From Kordia algicida (GTDB lineage: Bacteria > Bacteroidota > Bacteroidia > Flavobacteriales > Flavobacteriaceae): a stretch of DNA of 64,000 nucleotides. The notes beneath the pieces were generated by a model. That model did not search any database and was not told the origin of the DNA. It was given only the letters and a program-made list of their open reading frames with translations. The stretch is taken from NCBI RefSeq assembly GCF_051013375.1, contig NZ_CP142125.1; one strand, given 5' to 3'. Of the stretch, positions 48,129-56,853 are shown piece by piece; the stretch's first letter is position 1; every line of letters begins with the position of its first letter. Made by a program: the position numbers and the translations under genes.

Positions 48129-48165
48129 CAAATATAGAAACCTTTTCCTTACCACCTAGACTTTT
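48129..48165 (-). promoter_or_regulatory. rrn promoter P3 (weaker)
   Basis: TATATTTG on the minus strand at 48136-48129, followed by GCATCCGCTAAAA as in P2. No good -33 TTG was seen at the right spacing, so it may be weak or inactive. 129 bp upstream of P2. Confidence 0.55.
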
Positions 48166-48249
48166 TGAAAGTTTTTTTAAGAAATATTGAAAAAATTTCG
48201 TTTTCTAAAAAAGGGAAATAAAGGTAATGATTTTTATTTAGCGACGCAA

Positions 48250-48927
48250 CTATTTCTTTTCCTGATCTTTAGACGACCATTTATCTGTGAGTTCTAGATA
48301 TGAAAATGGTAATGCTGACGGTTGCTTTTTTAGCTGATTGTTGAAAAAAGCACGTTGTAGTATGTCTTCTATTAGGTAATCTTCGTGATTGAATTCTGGT
48401 TGAAACTCCTTTTTGAGAGAAATATCAAAGAGGTTTGCTGTTGTGTTATACCAAAATGCTTTCCATCCGCTTCGCAAACGTTTGACTAATTCGAAAGCAG
48501 TTTCTCCAGTTTGTCGATGAATTAACTTTACCAATATTTGTCCTTCCGTTTTGGTCAGCTTTTTTAGTTTGGCCGTTAATTCTTTTTCTATGAATTTTTG
48601 AACTCTTTTGGTGTAACGCCTACGTTTCGATTTGGAATCTATTTGATCTAGTCTTTCATTTAGTTTTACCAAACGTTCTGAAGCCATTTTTGCATATGGA
48701 TAGACTTTTAAGGTTTTTCTTCGGAGTATTAAATAACGTATGCGTTCTTCTTTCGAAGAAAATTTCAGTTTATTAAATACAATTACTTCTTCGAGCTCAA
48801 TGGAAGAACGCGCAATTGTATCTCCTTCAATTAGAAATCGTTCTACCTTAGTAGTATCTTGCGTTACGATTTGTGCCTGACCTAAATAGGAAACCAATAT
48901 TATTAATATGAGACTAATTCTTTTCAT
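48250..48927 (-). CDS. DUF4294-family exported protein
   Basis: A 225-residue protein with a signal peptide (about 1-18). The DUF4294 region is about 60-190, rich in Arg and Lys: RIRYLILRRKTLKVYPYAK, then ERLVKLNERLDQID, and KALTKTEGQILVKLI-type (about 130) motifs with RSGWKAFWYN (about 160). Probably periplasmic. Gene next to the M42 peptidase, as often in Flavobacteriaceae, but divergent from it. Function unknown. Confidence 0.85.
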   Translation of the reverse strand: MKRISLILIILVSYLGQAQIVTQDTTKVERFLIEGDTIARSSIELEEVIVFNKLKFSSKEERIRYLILRRKTLKVYPYAKMASERLVKLNERLDQIDSKSKRRRYTKRVQKFIEKELTAKLKKLTKTEGQILVKLIHRQTGETAFELVKRLRSGWKAFWYNTTANLFDISLKKEFQPEFNHEDYLIEDILQRAFFNNQLKKQPSALPFSYLELTDKWSSKDQEKK

Positions 48928-49038
48928 GAATACCTTAAAATTCTTTCAATTTTTATACCAAATGTAATAATTCATCCTCTTATAACTATTAAATCTGTTT
49001 TAATATTATTATTTTCGTCAGAATTAAATTAAGAATTT

Positions 49039-50127
49039 ATGGCAAAAAAGAAAATTATTAATAAAAAGTCAATGACTTTTTTAGAAAAATATTTGAATAA
49101 TGCAGCTCCAACGGGTTATGAGTGGGACGGACAGAAGATTTGGATGGATTATTTGAAACCTTATGTTGATGAGTTTATCACAGATTCTTATGGTACTGCT
49201 GTAGGTGTTATTAATCCAAAAGCAAAGTATAAAGTTGTGATTGAAGGACATGCTGATGAAATTTCATGGTATGTAAATTATATTACTGATAGCGGTTTGT
49301 TATATGTGATACGAAATGGCGGAAGCGATCATCAGATTGCACCTTCTAAATGGGTAAATATTCATACGAAGAACGGCATTGTAAAAGGTGTTTTTGGCTG
49401 GCCAGCAATTCACACGAGAACTAAAGGCAAGGAAGAACCTCCAAAATTAGATAATATTTTTATCGATGTTGGTTGCACAAGCAAGAAAGAAGTTGAAGAA
49501 CTTGGCGTGCATGTTGGTTGCGTGATTACATATCCAGACGAATTTCATGTTTTAAACAAAGATAAGTTTGTTTGTAGAGCAATTGATAATAGAGCTGGTG
49601 GCTTTATGATTGCCGAAGTTGCGCGTTTGCTTCACGAGAATGAAGTAAAACTTCCTTTTGGATTGTACATTACAAATTCCGTTCAAGAAGAAATTGGCTT
49701 GCGCGGAGCTGAAATGATTACACAAACCATCAAACCAAATGTTGCCATTGTGACCGATGTTTGCCACGACACAACAACTCCTATGATTAATAAGAAAACA
49801 CAAGGAGAAACTAAAATTGGTGCCGGACCAGTGATTTCATATGCGCCTGCCGTACAAAATAAGTTGCGCGAACGTATTATAGAAACCGCAGAAACTAAGA
49901 AAATTCCTTTTCAACGTATGGCTTCTAGTCGTTCTACAGGAACAGACACGGATGCTTTTGCGTATAGTAATGGTGGCGTTCCTTCTGCACTGATTTCATT
50001 GCCACTACGTTACATGCACACAACTGTGGAAACTGTACATAAAGACGATGTGGAAAATGTGATTCGATTGATTTATGAAACATTATTGACAATTAAAGAA
50101 GGTGAATCATTTAGTTATTTTGACTAA
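49039..50127 (+). CDS. M42-family metallopeptidase (glutamyl/deblocking aminopeptidase type)
   Basis: A 362-residue cytoplasmic aminopeptidase with two metal ions. Ligand regions visible: IEGHADEISWYV (His, about 72-83), CRAIDNRAGGFM (Asp, about 180-191), NSVQEEIGLRGAEM (catalytic Glu-Glu, about 214-227), IVTDVCHDT (Asp, about 238) and RYMHTTVETVH (His near 325). The PA-like inserted domain is about 90-165. Length is normal. Substrate not known. Confidence 0.92.
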   Translation: MAKKKIINKKSMTFLEKYLNNAAPTGYEWDGQKIWMDYLKPYVDEFITDSYGTAVGVINPKAKYKVVIEGHADEISWYVNYITDSGLLYVIRNGGSDHQIAPSKWVNIHTKNGIVKGVFGWPAIHTRTKGKEEPPKLDNIFIDVGCTSKKEVEELGVHVGCVITYPDEFHVLNKDKFVCRAIDNRAGGFMIAEVARLLHENEVKLPFGLYITNSVQEEIGLRGAEMITQTIKPNVAIVTDVCHDTTTPMINKKTQGETKIGAGPVISYAPAVQNKLRERIIETAETKKIPFQRMASSRSTGTDTDAFAYSNGGVPSALISLPLRYMHTTVETVHKDDVENVIRLIYETLLTIKEGESFSYFD

Positions 50128-50170
50128 TTGATTTTTATTTAAAGAACTACTTCTTACTTTTAAATACAGA

Positions 50171-50202
50171 AGCGACATTATATAGTATAGTGTCGTTTTT
50201 TT
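50171..50202 (+). terminator. Terminator after the M42 gene
   Basis: GCGACA pairs with TGTCG(T) across a loop of about 13 nt, followed by T7. Confidence 0.7.
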
Positions 50203-50276
50203 ATGGATATATTTTTTGCTGCATGTAAGCCTTTATGATTTTTTATTTAAAATTTATAAATCGTAAAAACTAATCC

Positions 50277-50307
50277 TTTTGAATTCTATTGACTTGGCTT
50301 AACTTTG
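50277..50307 (+). promoter_or_regulatory. Promoter of the double-glycine peptide gene
   Basis: TTTTG (50277-50281), 18 bp spacer, then TAACTTTG (50300-50307), a full Bacteroidota -33/-7 pair. The ATG at 50331 is about 17-20 bp after the expected start site. Confidence 0.65.
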
Positions 50308-50330
50308 ATCTTATATTAATTAAAAAAATT

Positions 50331-50510
50331 ATGATTATGTTAAAATCGATTACCAAGTTAGGACGTGAATTATCAAAAAGAGAACAAAAGTATATCAAAG
50401 GAGGAGATTTTCCTCATTGTTATTTAGTATACAATCATTGCGATAAAACGTATCCTGATGATTTTGATAAGTTTGATGGCTGTATGCAAGCTAATTTATG
50501 CGCTGTATAG
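50331..50510 (+). CDS. Small peptide with double-glycine leader (RiPP/bacteriocin-type precursor)
   Basis: A 59-residue peptide. Residues 1-25 look like a GG-type leader: charged amphipathic helix (LGRELSKREQKYI) ending KGG at residues 23-25, the processing site used by C39-peptidase exporters. The 34-residue core D26-V59 has four cysteines (30, 37, 51, 57) and is acidic. ATG 50331 fits the promoter; ATG 50337 is also possible, and 50289 is an unlikely TTG. No modification enzyme or C39 exporter lies within 10 kb, so it would rely on enzymes elsewhere. Not found in a named class; Flavobacteriaceae carry many such orphan precursors. Confidence 0.72.
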   Translation: MIMLKSITKLGRELSKREQKYIKGGDFPHCYLVYNHCDKTYPDDFDKFDGCMQANLCAV

Positions 50511-50518
50511 TCATGGCA

Positions 50519-50560
50519 TAAAAACAGCCGTTTCAGAAAGTTTTGAAACGGCTGTTTTTA
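50519..50560. terminator. Bidirectional terminator
   Basis: AACAGCCGTTTCA pairs perfectly with TGAAACGGCTGTT and has T-runs on both strands. It ends the peptide gene (plus) and the M28 gene (minus). Confidence 0.88.
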
Positions 50561-50578
50561 ATTTTATATACTTTGAAT

Positions 50579-51973
50579 TTATTTACCTTTTATCTTACTC
50601 GGTTTTCTTGTTCCATATTTATCAAATAGGTATACTAATGACGTCATTGTTGCCGCTCCCAATTCCAATTCACGTTTATTTACTGCATCAAAAGTGTCGT
50701 TTTCTGCGTGATGATGATCGAAATAACGTTGTGAATCTGGACGTAAACCTGCCAATACAATTTGATCGTCTTTTAAGGGACCAATGTCTGCGCCGCTTCC
50801 ACCTTTTTCAAAATAATGAATTAAATATGGTTTGAATAGTTTTCGCCAGCTTTCCACTTGAGCAAAGTTTTCATCTGAACAATCAAACGAAAATCCTCTT
50901 GGCGTGAATCCACCTGCATCACTTTCTAAGGCAAATACATGCTTCTCGCCTTTTTCTTTGGCAACTTCTGCATATTTACGTCCGCCACGCAATCCGTTTT
51001 CTTCATTCATAAACAATACAACTCTAATTGTTCTTTTTGGTTTATAACCTGTTTCTTTTAGCAATCGCAATACTTCCATGCTTTGCACAACGCCTGCACC
51101 ATCGTCGTGAGAACCATCTCCTAAATCCCAAGAATCTAAATGTCCGCCCACAATAATAATTTCATTTGGAAATTCGCTTCCCGTAATTTGCCCGATGACA
51201 TTGTGCGACATTACATCTTCATATTGTTTGCAATGCATTGTGAATCCGAATTTTGTTTTTGGATCTTTTTTGAGTTGTTTACTCAATAATTCTGCACCAT
51301 TTGTGCTGATTGCCGCCGCAGGAATCCTATCTGCCACTGAAATATCACCGTAACTCATGCTTCCCGTATGTGGAAAATCGTCCATACGCAAATTCATAGA
51401 TCGCACTACAACTCCAACCGCTCCATATTTTATGGCTTCTTTTGCGCCTGCGTAGCGTTGATTTACACAACCGCCATACGCTTCAAACGTACTGATTAAG
51501 TCAGGTTGCATTGGGCGATTGTAAAAAACTATTTTTCCTTGGATGTTTTCTTTTCCAAGTGATTTTAAGTCTTCAAAATTTTGCACTTCTATAACCTCAG
51601 CTTCTACTCCGCCGTTTTTGGTAGCAACAGAACCACCTAAGGCACAAATTGGCACTTTTATTTTTTGAGAACCAGACATAAAATAGCCTTTTTCTGCTTT
51701 TCCACGTTCCCATTTTGGCACCATTACTTCTTGTAACCACACTTTATCTAAGCCTAATTTTTCTAGTTCAGCTTTTGTATACTGAACTGCTTTTGCTGCA
51801 TTTGACGAACCAGAAAGTCGTCCCCCAATTTTATTAGACAAATGATCTAACCAGGCATAACTTTGCCCGTTAGTCAGCGAAGTAGAATATACTTTTTTAA
51901 GTTGTTTCTCATCTGCATTTTGTGCAAAACCAATTGCAGTAGCGAGTACTATTAGTATAGAGAGTTTCTTCAT
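50579..51973 (-). CDS. M28-family zinc peptidase, exported
   Basis: A 464-residue exported aminopeptidase/carboxypeptidase. Signal peptide about 1-17. A PA domain (about 115-260) is inserted in the protein before the catalytic core. Zinc ligands are in GGHLDSWDLGDG and HDDGAGVVQSME (about 272-293), the catalytic Glu pair in NEENGLRGG (about 329-337), ESDAGG (about 358) and DHHHAENDT (about 428-436). Clear of the peptide gene except for the shared terminator. Substrate unknown. Confidence 0.9.
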   Translation of the reverse strand: MKKLSILIVLATAIGFAQNADEKQLKKVYSTSLTNGQSYAWLDHLSNKIGGRLSGSSNAAKAVQYTKAELEKLGLDKVWLQEVMVPKWERGKAEKGYFMSGSQKIKVPICALGGSVATKNGGVEAEVIEVQNFEDLKSLGKENIQGKIVFYNRPMQPDLISTFEAYGGCVNQRYAGAKEAIKYGAVGVVVRSMNLRMDDFPHTGSMSYGDISVADRIPAAAISTNGAELLSKQLKKDPKTKFGFTMHCKQYEDVMSHNVIGQITGSEFPNEIIIVGGHLDSWDLGDGSHDDGAGVVQSMEVLRLLKETGYKPKRTIRVVLFMNEENGLRGGRKYAEVAKEKGEKHVFALESDAGGFTPRGFSFDCSDENFAQVESWRKLFKPYLIHYFEKGGSGADIGPLKDDQIVLAGLRPDSQRYFDHHHAENDTFDAVNKRELELGAATMTSLVYLFDKYGTRKPSKIKGK

Positions 51974-51991
51974 TTTGAGTGCTATTAATTT

Positions 51992-52870
51992 TTATTCAGA
52001 TTCTAATTGTTTTTTGTACAATTCCAGATTTGCTTTGATTTCATCTTCCAATTCTGGTTCTTCAATATCATCGTATTCTTTTAGGGTATCGTAAATTGTT
52101 TTTGCTACAATATAGCGTGCCGTTGGTTTGTCGTCCGCAGGAATGGTAAACCAAGGCGCATGTTCTTTGCTTGTTCTGTTGAGCGCATCTTCATAACATT
52201 CTTGGTATTTGTCCCAAAGTTTACGTTCTTTTAGATCGCCTGGTGAGAATTTCCAGTTTTTTTCTTTGAGTTCTAAACGACGAAGCAATCTGTTTTTTTG
52301 TTCTTCTTTCGAAAGATTCAGGAAAAATTTGAAAATAATCGTTCCGTTTTCGGCAATGTGTTTCTCAAAATTGTTAATCTGCTCAAAACGTTTTGCCCAA
52401 AAATCATCATTTATATCTTCAACAGAATCTACACCAGGAATATTTTCGCCCATTATATAATATGGATGAACGCGCGTTACCAATACATTTTCGTAATGCG
52501 TTCGGTTGAAGACAGAAAACTTCCCTCTTTCAGGCAATGCAATATAATGTCTCCATAAATAATCATGCTTCAATTCTAATTCCGTGGGCACTTTAAAACT
52601 ATGCACTACGATTCCGCGTGTGTTAAAATCTTTGAATACTTCACGAATTAGGCTGTCTTTTCCTGCTGTATCCATTCCTTGCAAGCAGACCAATACACCA
52701 TATTTCCCGTGCGCGTAAAGCGTATCTTGTAGTTTTCCTAAATCTTCTCGTACATTTTCGAGTTCTTTTTTGATTTCTTTTTTAGATGCTCCAAGATCAA
52801 ATTTTGTAGCTGTTTCACTGAGTTTTATAGGTTCTGTGACTTTGAAAGTGTTTTTATCGAAATGCTTCAT
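51992..52870 (-). CDS. PPK2-family polyphosphate kinase
   Basis: Transfers phosphate between polyphosphate and nucleotides (ADP/AMP/GDP). The P-loop is QGMDTAGKDS (64-73), and the lid/Walker B region is FNRTHYENVLVTRVHP (121-136). The length of 292 residues corresponds to a one-domain PPK2 of class I or III. Cytoplasmic. It lies 18 bp upstream of the M28 gene (in minus direction), perhaps in one transcript. Confidence 0.93.
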   Translation of the reverse strand: MKHFDKNTFKVTEPIKLSETATKFDLGASKKEIKKELENVREDLGKLQDTLYAHGKYGVLVCLQGMDTAGKDSLIREVFKDFNTRGIVVHSFKVPTELELKHDYLWRHYIALPERGKFSVFNRTHYENVLVTRVHPYYIMGENIPGVDSVEDINDDFWAKRFEQINNFEKHIAENGTIIFKFFLNLSKEEQKNRLLRRLELKEKNWKFSPGDLKERKLWDKYQECYEDALNRTSKEHAPWFTIPADDKPTARYIVAKTIYDTLKEYDDIEEPELEDEIKANLELYKKQLESE

Positions 52871-52959
52871 GCGTTACTATTTTTCTTTGAATGCTAAATA
52901 TACGGATTGTACTTTACATTTTTTGTAGTTTAGCTGTTTCAAATTATTAGTATTGCATT

Positions 52960-54171
52960 ATGAAATATCAAAAATTAGTATTCGTTTTCTGTTTTTGCTT
53001 GAGTTTGAGTGCGTTCGCGCAAAGCGATCAAGATTCAATTCCTGCTTTTGGCAAAAACGGAATTTCGAAACCTAGTATTTTATCTACAAATCCGTTTGGA
53101 ATTTTTATTTCACGGTTGAATCATAATTTTAAAGTGAAAGCTTCCCGCCGAATGGAGCTCGATATTACGCTTGAAAGCGGAAATGTTTGGGGACCAAATG
53201 TAAAAACGTATATTCCGAATGATCCTAATTTACGTAGAGAAATGCGTGATATTGCTTGGTTTAGCAGACAGTATTTTGTAGAAGAAGATCAGATTGATGC
53301 GGGATATTTTGAGATTGAAACCGATGGTGTAATTAAAGGTTTGCGTGGTAATTTGACAATTCCGACCACGAAAAATCAAGAGTTAATCGTTGGTTTTAGA
53401 GCTTTTTTATTGACCAATGGAAAGTTTCCATTTTCTGCATTGACAACCGATCGTTTTATTGAGTTTTTCCATGATAATGTGGCTGGCGGCGATGATCCGT
53501 TTGACAGACGCGTTTTTGGATTGGACAAAGCAAAATTTTTATACACGGATCGTAACGGAAGATCGTTTAATCTTGGAAATGGCGATTTTTTAACGGCTGG
53601 AATTGAGACACATTATTTTTTCTATCCTACTTTTTTGAACGAACAGAAAATTTACTTCAATTTTGGCGCTCATATCGGAACCAATCTTTCCAAGTATAAT
53701 ATGTCTATGGATGTTGGATTTTCTGCTGCTGGAGTGAAACAGTTTGATTTAAACGATCGAAATTTTATACTGTTTGGTTTGGGCGGAAATTTACTTCGTA
53801 AGAATGCCATCGATTTACAAGCTGATAATTTTGATTTTGGAACGAATGATTTTATCGGAAGCGTGGAAGCCAATGCAGAATATACGTTTATTTCTAAAGG
53901 AAAAACGTATCATTCTTTTGGGATTAATTATTATATGCAGACGAGTTTGCATGAGAAAGATGAGGATAATTACAATATTTATGTACGTGATGATGATGCT
54001 TTTAAGTCTTGGGGACATGGAACGCGTCATTTGTATCGTAATACTAATTATTGGACGTTTGTGTATACGTTTACCCGAAAAATTTCGACTTCGTTTTACA
54101 TTCAACAAGATTTTACGGTAAATAATAATCCAGATTTACAGACTGGAGTGAGTGTGAAGTTTGGGATTTGA
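52960..54171 (+). CDS. Exported beta-barrel-like outer membrane protein
   Basis: A 403-residue protein with a signal peptide (about 1-20). Many regular strands with alternating aromatic residues (FGAHIGTNLSKYN, YHSFGINYYMQT, WTFVYTFTRKIS, FYIQQDFTV) and a C-terminal strand ending GVSVKFGI are typical of an outer-membrane beta-barrel. No family named with confidence (DUF3187-like is possible). The downstream DNA is the 155-bp repeat array. Confidence 0.7.
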   Translation: MKYQKLVFVFCFCLSLSAFAQSDQDSIPAFGKNGISKPSILSTNPFGIFISRLNHNFKVKASRRMELDITLESGNVWGPNVKTYIPNDPNLRREMRDIAWFSRQYFVEEDQIDAGYFEIETDGVIKGLRGNLTIPTTKNQELIVGFRAFLLTNGKFPFSALTTDRFIEFFHDNVAGGDDPFDRRVFGLDKAKFLYTDRNGRSFNLGNGDFLTAGIETHYFFYPTFLNEQKIYFNFGAHIGTNLSKYNMSMDVGFSAAGVKQFDLNDRNFILFGLGGNLLRKNAIDLQADNFDFGTNDFIGSVEANAEYTFISKGKTYHSFGINYYMQTSLHEKDEDNYNIYVRDDDAFKSWGHGTRHLYRNTNYWTFVYTFTRKISTSFYIQQDFTVNNNPDLQTGVSVKFGI

Positions 54172-54172
54172 T

Positions 54173-54778
54173 TTTTAGATCGCTTTGCTGTTAGACTTGT
54201 TCTTGAATGCTGAATGTTGGATTTTAAATGTTGAATTGTTTTAGCTTGTTTGCGGAAATGTTTTAGAGTTTATACTGAGTTTCCTTTGAAACTTCTCAAT
54301 ACTAAAATCTCAATTCTCAATACTAATTTTTAGATCGCTTCGCTTTTAGACTTGTTCTTGAATGCTGAATGTTAAATGTTGGATGTTGAATTGTTTAGCT
54401 TGTTTGTGGAAATGTTTCAAAATTTACACTGAGTTTTCTTTGAAACTTCTCAATACTAACATCTCAATTCTCAATACTTTTTTTTTAGATCGCTTTGCTT
54501 TTAGACTTATTTTTAAATGCTGAGTGTTGAATGCTGAATTTTAAATTGTTTAGCTTGTTTGTGGAAATGTTTTAGAGTTTATACTGAGTTTCCTTTGAAA
54601 CTTCTCAATACTAAAATCTCAATTCTCAATACTTTTTTTTAGATCGCTTTGCTTTTAGACTTATTCTTGAATGCTAAATGTTAAATGTTGGATGTTGAAT
54701 TGTTTTAGCTTGTTTGTGGGAAAGCTTCAAAGTTTACACCGTATTTCCTTTGAAACTTCTCAATACTAATATCTCAAT
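54173..54778. repeat. Tandem array of four ~155-bp noncoding repeats
   Basis: Units begin at 54173, 54327, 54483 and 54637 (steps of 154, 156 and 154 bp). Each has the same order: TTTTTAGATCGCTTTGCT, TTTAGACTTGTTC, an AATGCTGAATGTT block, a TTGTTTAGCTTGTTTG block, TTTATACTGAGTTT, and a tail GAAACTTCTCAATACTAA. No open frame runs through. Isolated pieces of the same unit are at 6118-6184 and 20575-20625. The array lies between the barrel protein and the broken gene at 54774. Confidence 0.85.
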
Positions 54779-55439
54779 CATTTGTTCCGGTAATGATTTT
54801 AGCTATTTCTAAAGCATTTTCGATATTCTTTTTCTTTAGAATTTGATATATTCTTTGTTGAAAATCAATTAATATTTTTCTTGCTTTCTGGAATTCTTCA
54901 ACGATTATTTCTTGTGAAGCTTTGTATTGAATTTTTAGTTCTTCCATTTCTTTATCATCTTCGGTATATTCTGTAAATTCTATATCAGCATTTTGTTTTT
55001 TGACATATACCCAAGGATGACCAATCCACAATTGTTTCCAATTTCTGGAGTTCATTTCTCCAATAGTTTCCCATTTAGTAATATCACTAATATCACCACA
55101 ACATTGCGGTTGAATAATGATTTCGGAACCTTCTTTCAGTACGATTCCTCCAAAAAAAGCATTTAAACAATCTTCGTATTCAGTTAGTTTTTTGTCTTTT
55201 AAATATGTAGCTACTATAATTTCAAGTTCTTTGTCCTCTATTGTATCAATTGCCACGAAATAAGATCCTTTTTTTATTGGTATTAAGTTTTCCTAATTAC
55301 TATCAGAAATACTTTTTACCCAGAATTCGTACCATTCCAAAGGAGCTTTAGCGAAAGTCTTTAAAGGAAATTGGTATTCCTTTTTACTAAAATCATATGG
55401 TTCTATTTCTAAAACAGGGATTAATGCTATTTTTTTCAT
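54774..55439 (-). pseudogene. Hypothetical protein gene interrupted by an amber stop
   Basis: From ATG 55439 the frame reads MKKIALIPVLEIEPYDFSKK and onward to residue 48, then a TAG (55293-55295), then continues in the same frame through ENLIPIKKGSYF into the long open part ending at 54774. The total without the stop is 221 residues; a GTG at 55256 could start a 160-residue fragment. The protein is acidic, with CCGDISD (about 112-118), WIGHPWVYVK (about 133-142) and a helical C-terminus. No domain recognised; an immunity-type protein is possible. The stop may be a mutation or an error. Confidence 0.6.
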
Positions 55440-55688
55440 TAATAATAAATAGTTGAAAAATGATCGTTATAAACTTATCAAAGTAAATTTTGCTTGCATG
55501 ACAAATCACAAAAAATTAAATTCAAGAGTATGCAGAATACTTCTTGATACTATAAATCGAAAATTTATCTTTCAAAATAGTGTTTTATGGTATTTATAGT
55601 TTAAAGGCTAAAGCATCACAATTGTTCAATCATTCAATCTTTCAATATAAAACAAAAGCACCAACTTTAATGAGTTGGCGCTTTTGTT
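55440..55688. other. Gene-free stretch with repeat word
   Basis: AT-rich spacer between two minus-strand genes. TTCAATCATTCAATCTTTC (about 55626-55645) recurs near 20.67 kb. The terminator at 55649-55692 belongs to the regulator gene. No gene was seen. Confidence 0.4.
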
Positions 55689-55692
55689 TTAT
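55649..55692 (-). terminator. Terminator of the NtrC-like gene
   Basis: AAAACAAAAGC-CCAACT pairs with AGTTGG-GCTTTTGTTTT, overlapping the stop codon at 55689-55691. On the minus strand the hairpin continues into TTTTATATTG. Confidence 0.7.
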
Positions 55693-56852
55693 TTAGAAGC
55701 AAATAATTTCACATCTTCTTCGGTGACTTCTTTTCCTCCGAGAATTATTAATCGTTCTATTACATTTCGTAATTCTCTAATGTTTCCTGTCCAATCGTAT
55801 TCTTGTAAGAGTTTGACAGCTTTGTCTGAAAATTTCTTTGCTGCTGTTCCTTGCTCTGTCGCAATTTTTCCTGCAAAATATTCTATCAATAAAGGAATAT
55901 CTTCTCTACGATCGTTTAATGCAGGTACTTTGATTAAGATAACTGCCAATCTGTGATATAAATCTTCACGGAATTTTCCATCAGCAATTTCCTTTTTTAA
56001 GTCTTTATTCGTTGCCGCAATGACACGCACATTTACTTTGATGTCTTTGTCACTACCAACTCGTTGTACTCTGCTTTCTTGCAATGCACGCAATACTTTA
56101 GCTTGCGCCGAAAGACTCATATCTCCAATTTCATCTAAGAAAATTGTACCGCCATTGGCTGCTTCAAATTTTCCTGCCCTGTCTTTGTTTGCACTTGTAA
56201 ATGCTCCTTTTACATGACCAAAAAGTTCACTTTCTATCAATTCACTAGGAATTGCCGCACAGTTTACTTCAATCATCGGTCCTTTGCTTCGGTCACTTTT
56301 TTGATGCAACCAATGGGAAACTAATTCTTTTCCTGTTCCGTTTGGTCCTGTAATTAGTACACGTGCATCTGTTGGTGCTACTTTTTCAATGATATCTTTG
56401 ATTTGTTGAATTTCATCAGAATCCCCAATCATTTCATAGTTCTTACTGACTTTCTTTTTTAATCGTTTGTTTTCAACAACCAATTCTTTTCTGTCAAGCG
56501 CATTTCGAACTGTATTGAGTAATCTGTTTAAATCTGGCGGTTTTGATATGTAGTCAAACGCTCCAATTCGCATCGTATTTACAGCGGTATCTAAATCTCC
56601 GTGACCAGAAATCATCACAAAAGGTGTTTCAGGTTTAATTTTTTTGGCTGCTTCCAATACTTCCACACCATCCATTTTTGGCATTTTTATATCACACAGT
56701 ACCAAATCATAATCTTCCTTTTTTACCATTTCAATTCCAGCCAATCCATCTTCCGCTTGCGACACTTCATACGTATCATTTTCTTCTGAAAGGATTTTCA
56801 CTAATACTCTACGAATCGCCGATTCGTCTTCTATTACTAATATTTTTGGCAT
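55689..56852 (-). CDS. Sigma-54-type response regulator without DNA-binding domain
   Basis: From MPK (56852) the protein has 387 residues: a receiver domain (1-120; phospho-acceptor Asp54, Lys104) and an AAA+ sigma-54 activation domain (about 130-380). Walker A is GPNGTGKE (about 169-176), and Walker B is GGTIFLDEIGD. The sigma-54 contact motif reads GAFTSA instead of GAFTGA. The protein ends shortly after the AAA+ domain (NVIERLIILGGKEVTEEDV), with no Fis-type HTH. Activity, if any, must not need specific DNA binding. It starts 1 bp after the mscS stop. Confidence 0.88.
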   Translation of the reverse strand: MPKILVIEDESAIRRVLVKILSEENDTYEVSQAEDGLAGIEMVKKEDYDLVLCDIKMPKMDGVEVLEAAKKIKPETPFVMISGHGDLDTAVNTMRIGAFDYISKPPDLNRLLNTVRNALDRKELVVENKRLKKKVSKNYEMIGDSDEIQQIKDIIEKVAPTDARVLITGPNGTGKELVSHWLHQKSDRSKGPMIEVNCAAIPSELIESELFGHVKGAFTSANKDRAGKFEAANGGTIFLDEIGDMSLSAQAKVLRALQESRVQRVGSDKDIKVNVRVIAATNKDLKKEIADGKFREDLYHRLAVILIKVPALNDRREDIPLLIEYFAGKIATEQGTAAKKFSDKAVKLLQEYDWTGNIRELRNVIERLIILGGKEVTEEDVKLFASK

Positions 56853-56853
56853 A

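Larger units (their letters stand above)
47690..48249 (-). other. rRNA operon leader and promoter region
   Basis: This 560-bp gap holds the 16S leader, a boxA-like element and up to three similar promoters (47861-47892, 48000-48032, 48129-48165). Each copy has (G/A)GCGG(G/A)TGCAAA(T/C)ATA(G/C)AA or similar on the plus strand. No protein gene is present. Confidence 0.8.

Noticed and set aside
54173..54778. 155-bp tandem units as a CRISPR array or coding repeat protein
   Set aside because: Units are too long and similar throughout, without variable spacers, and stops occur in all frames.
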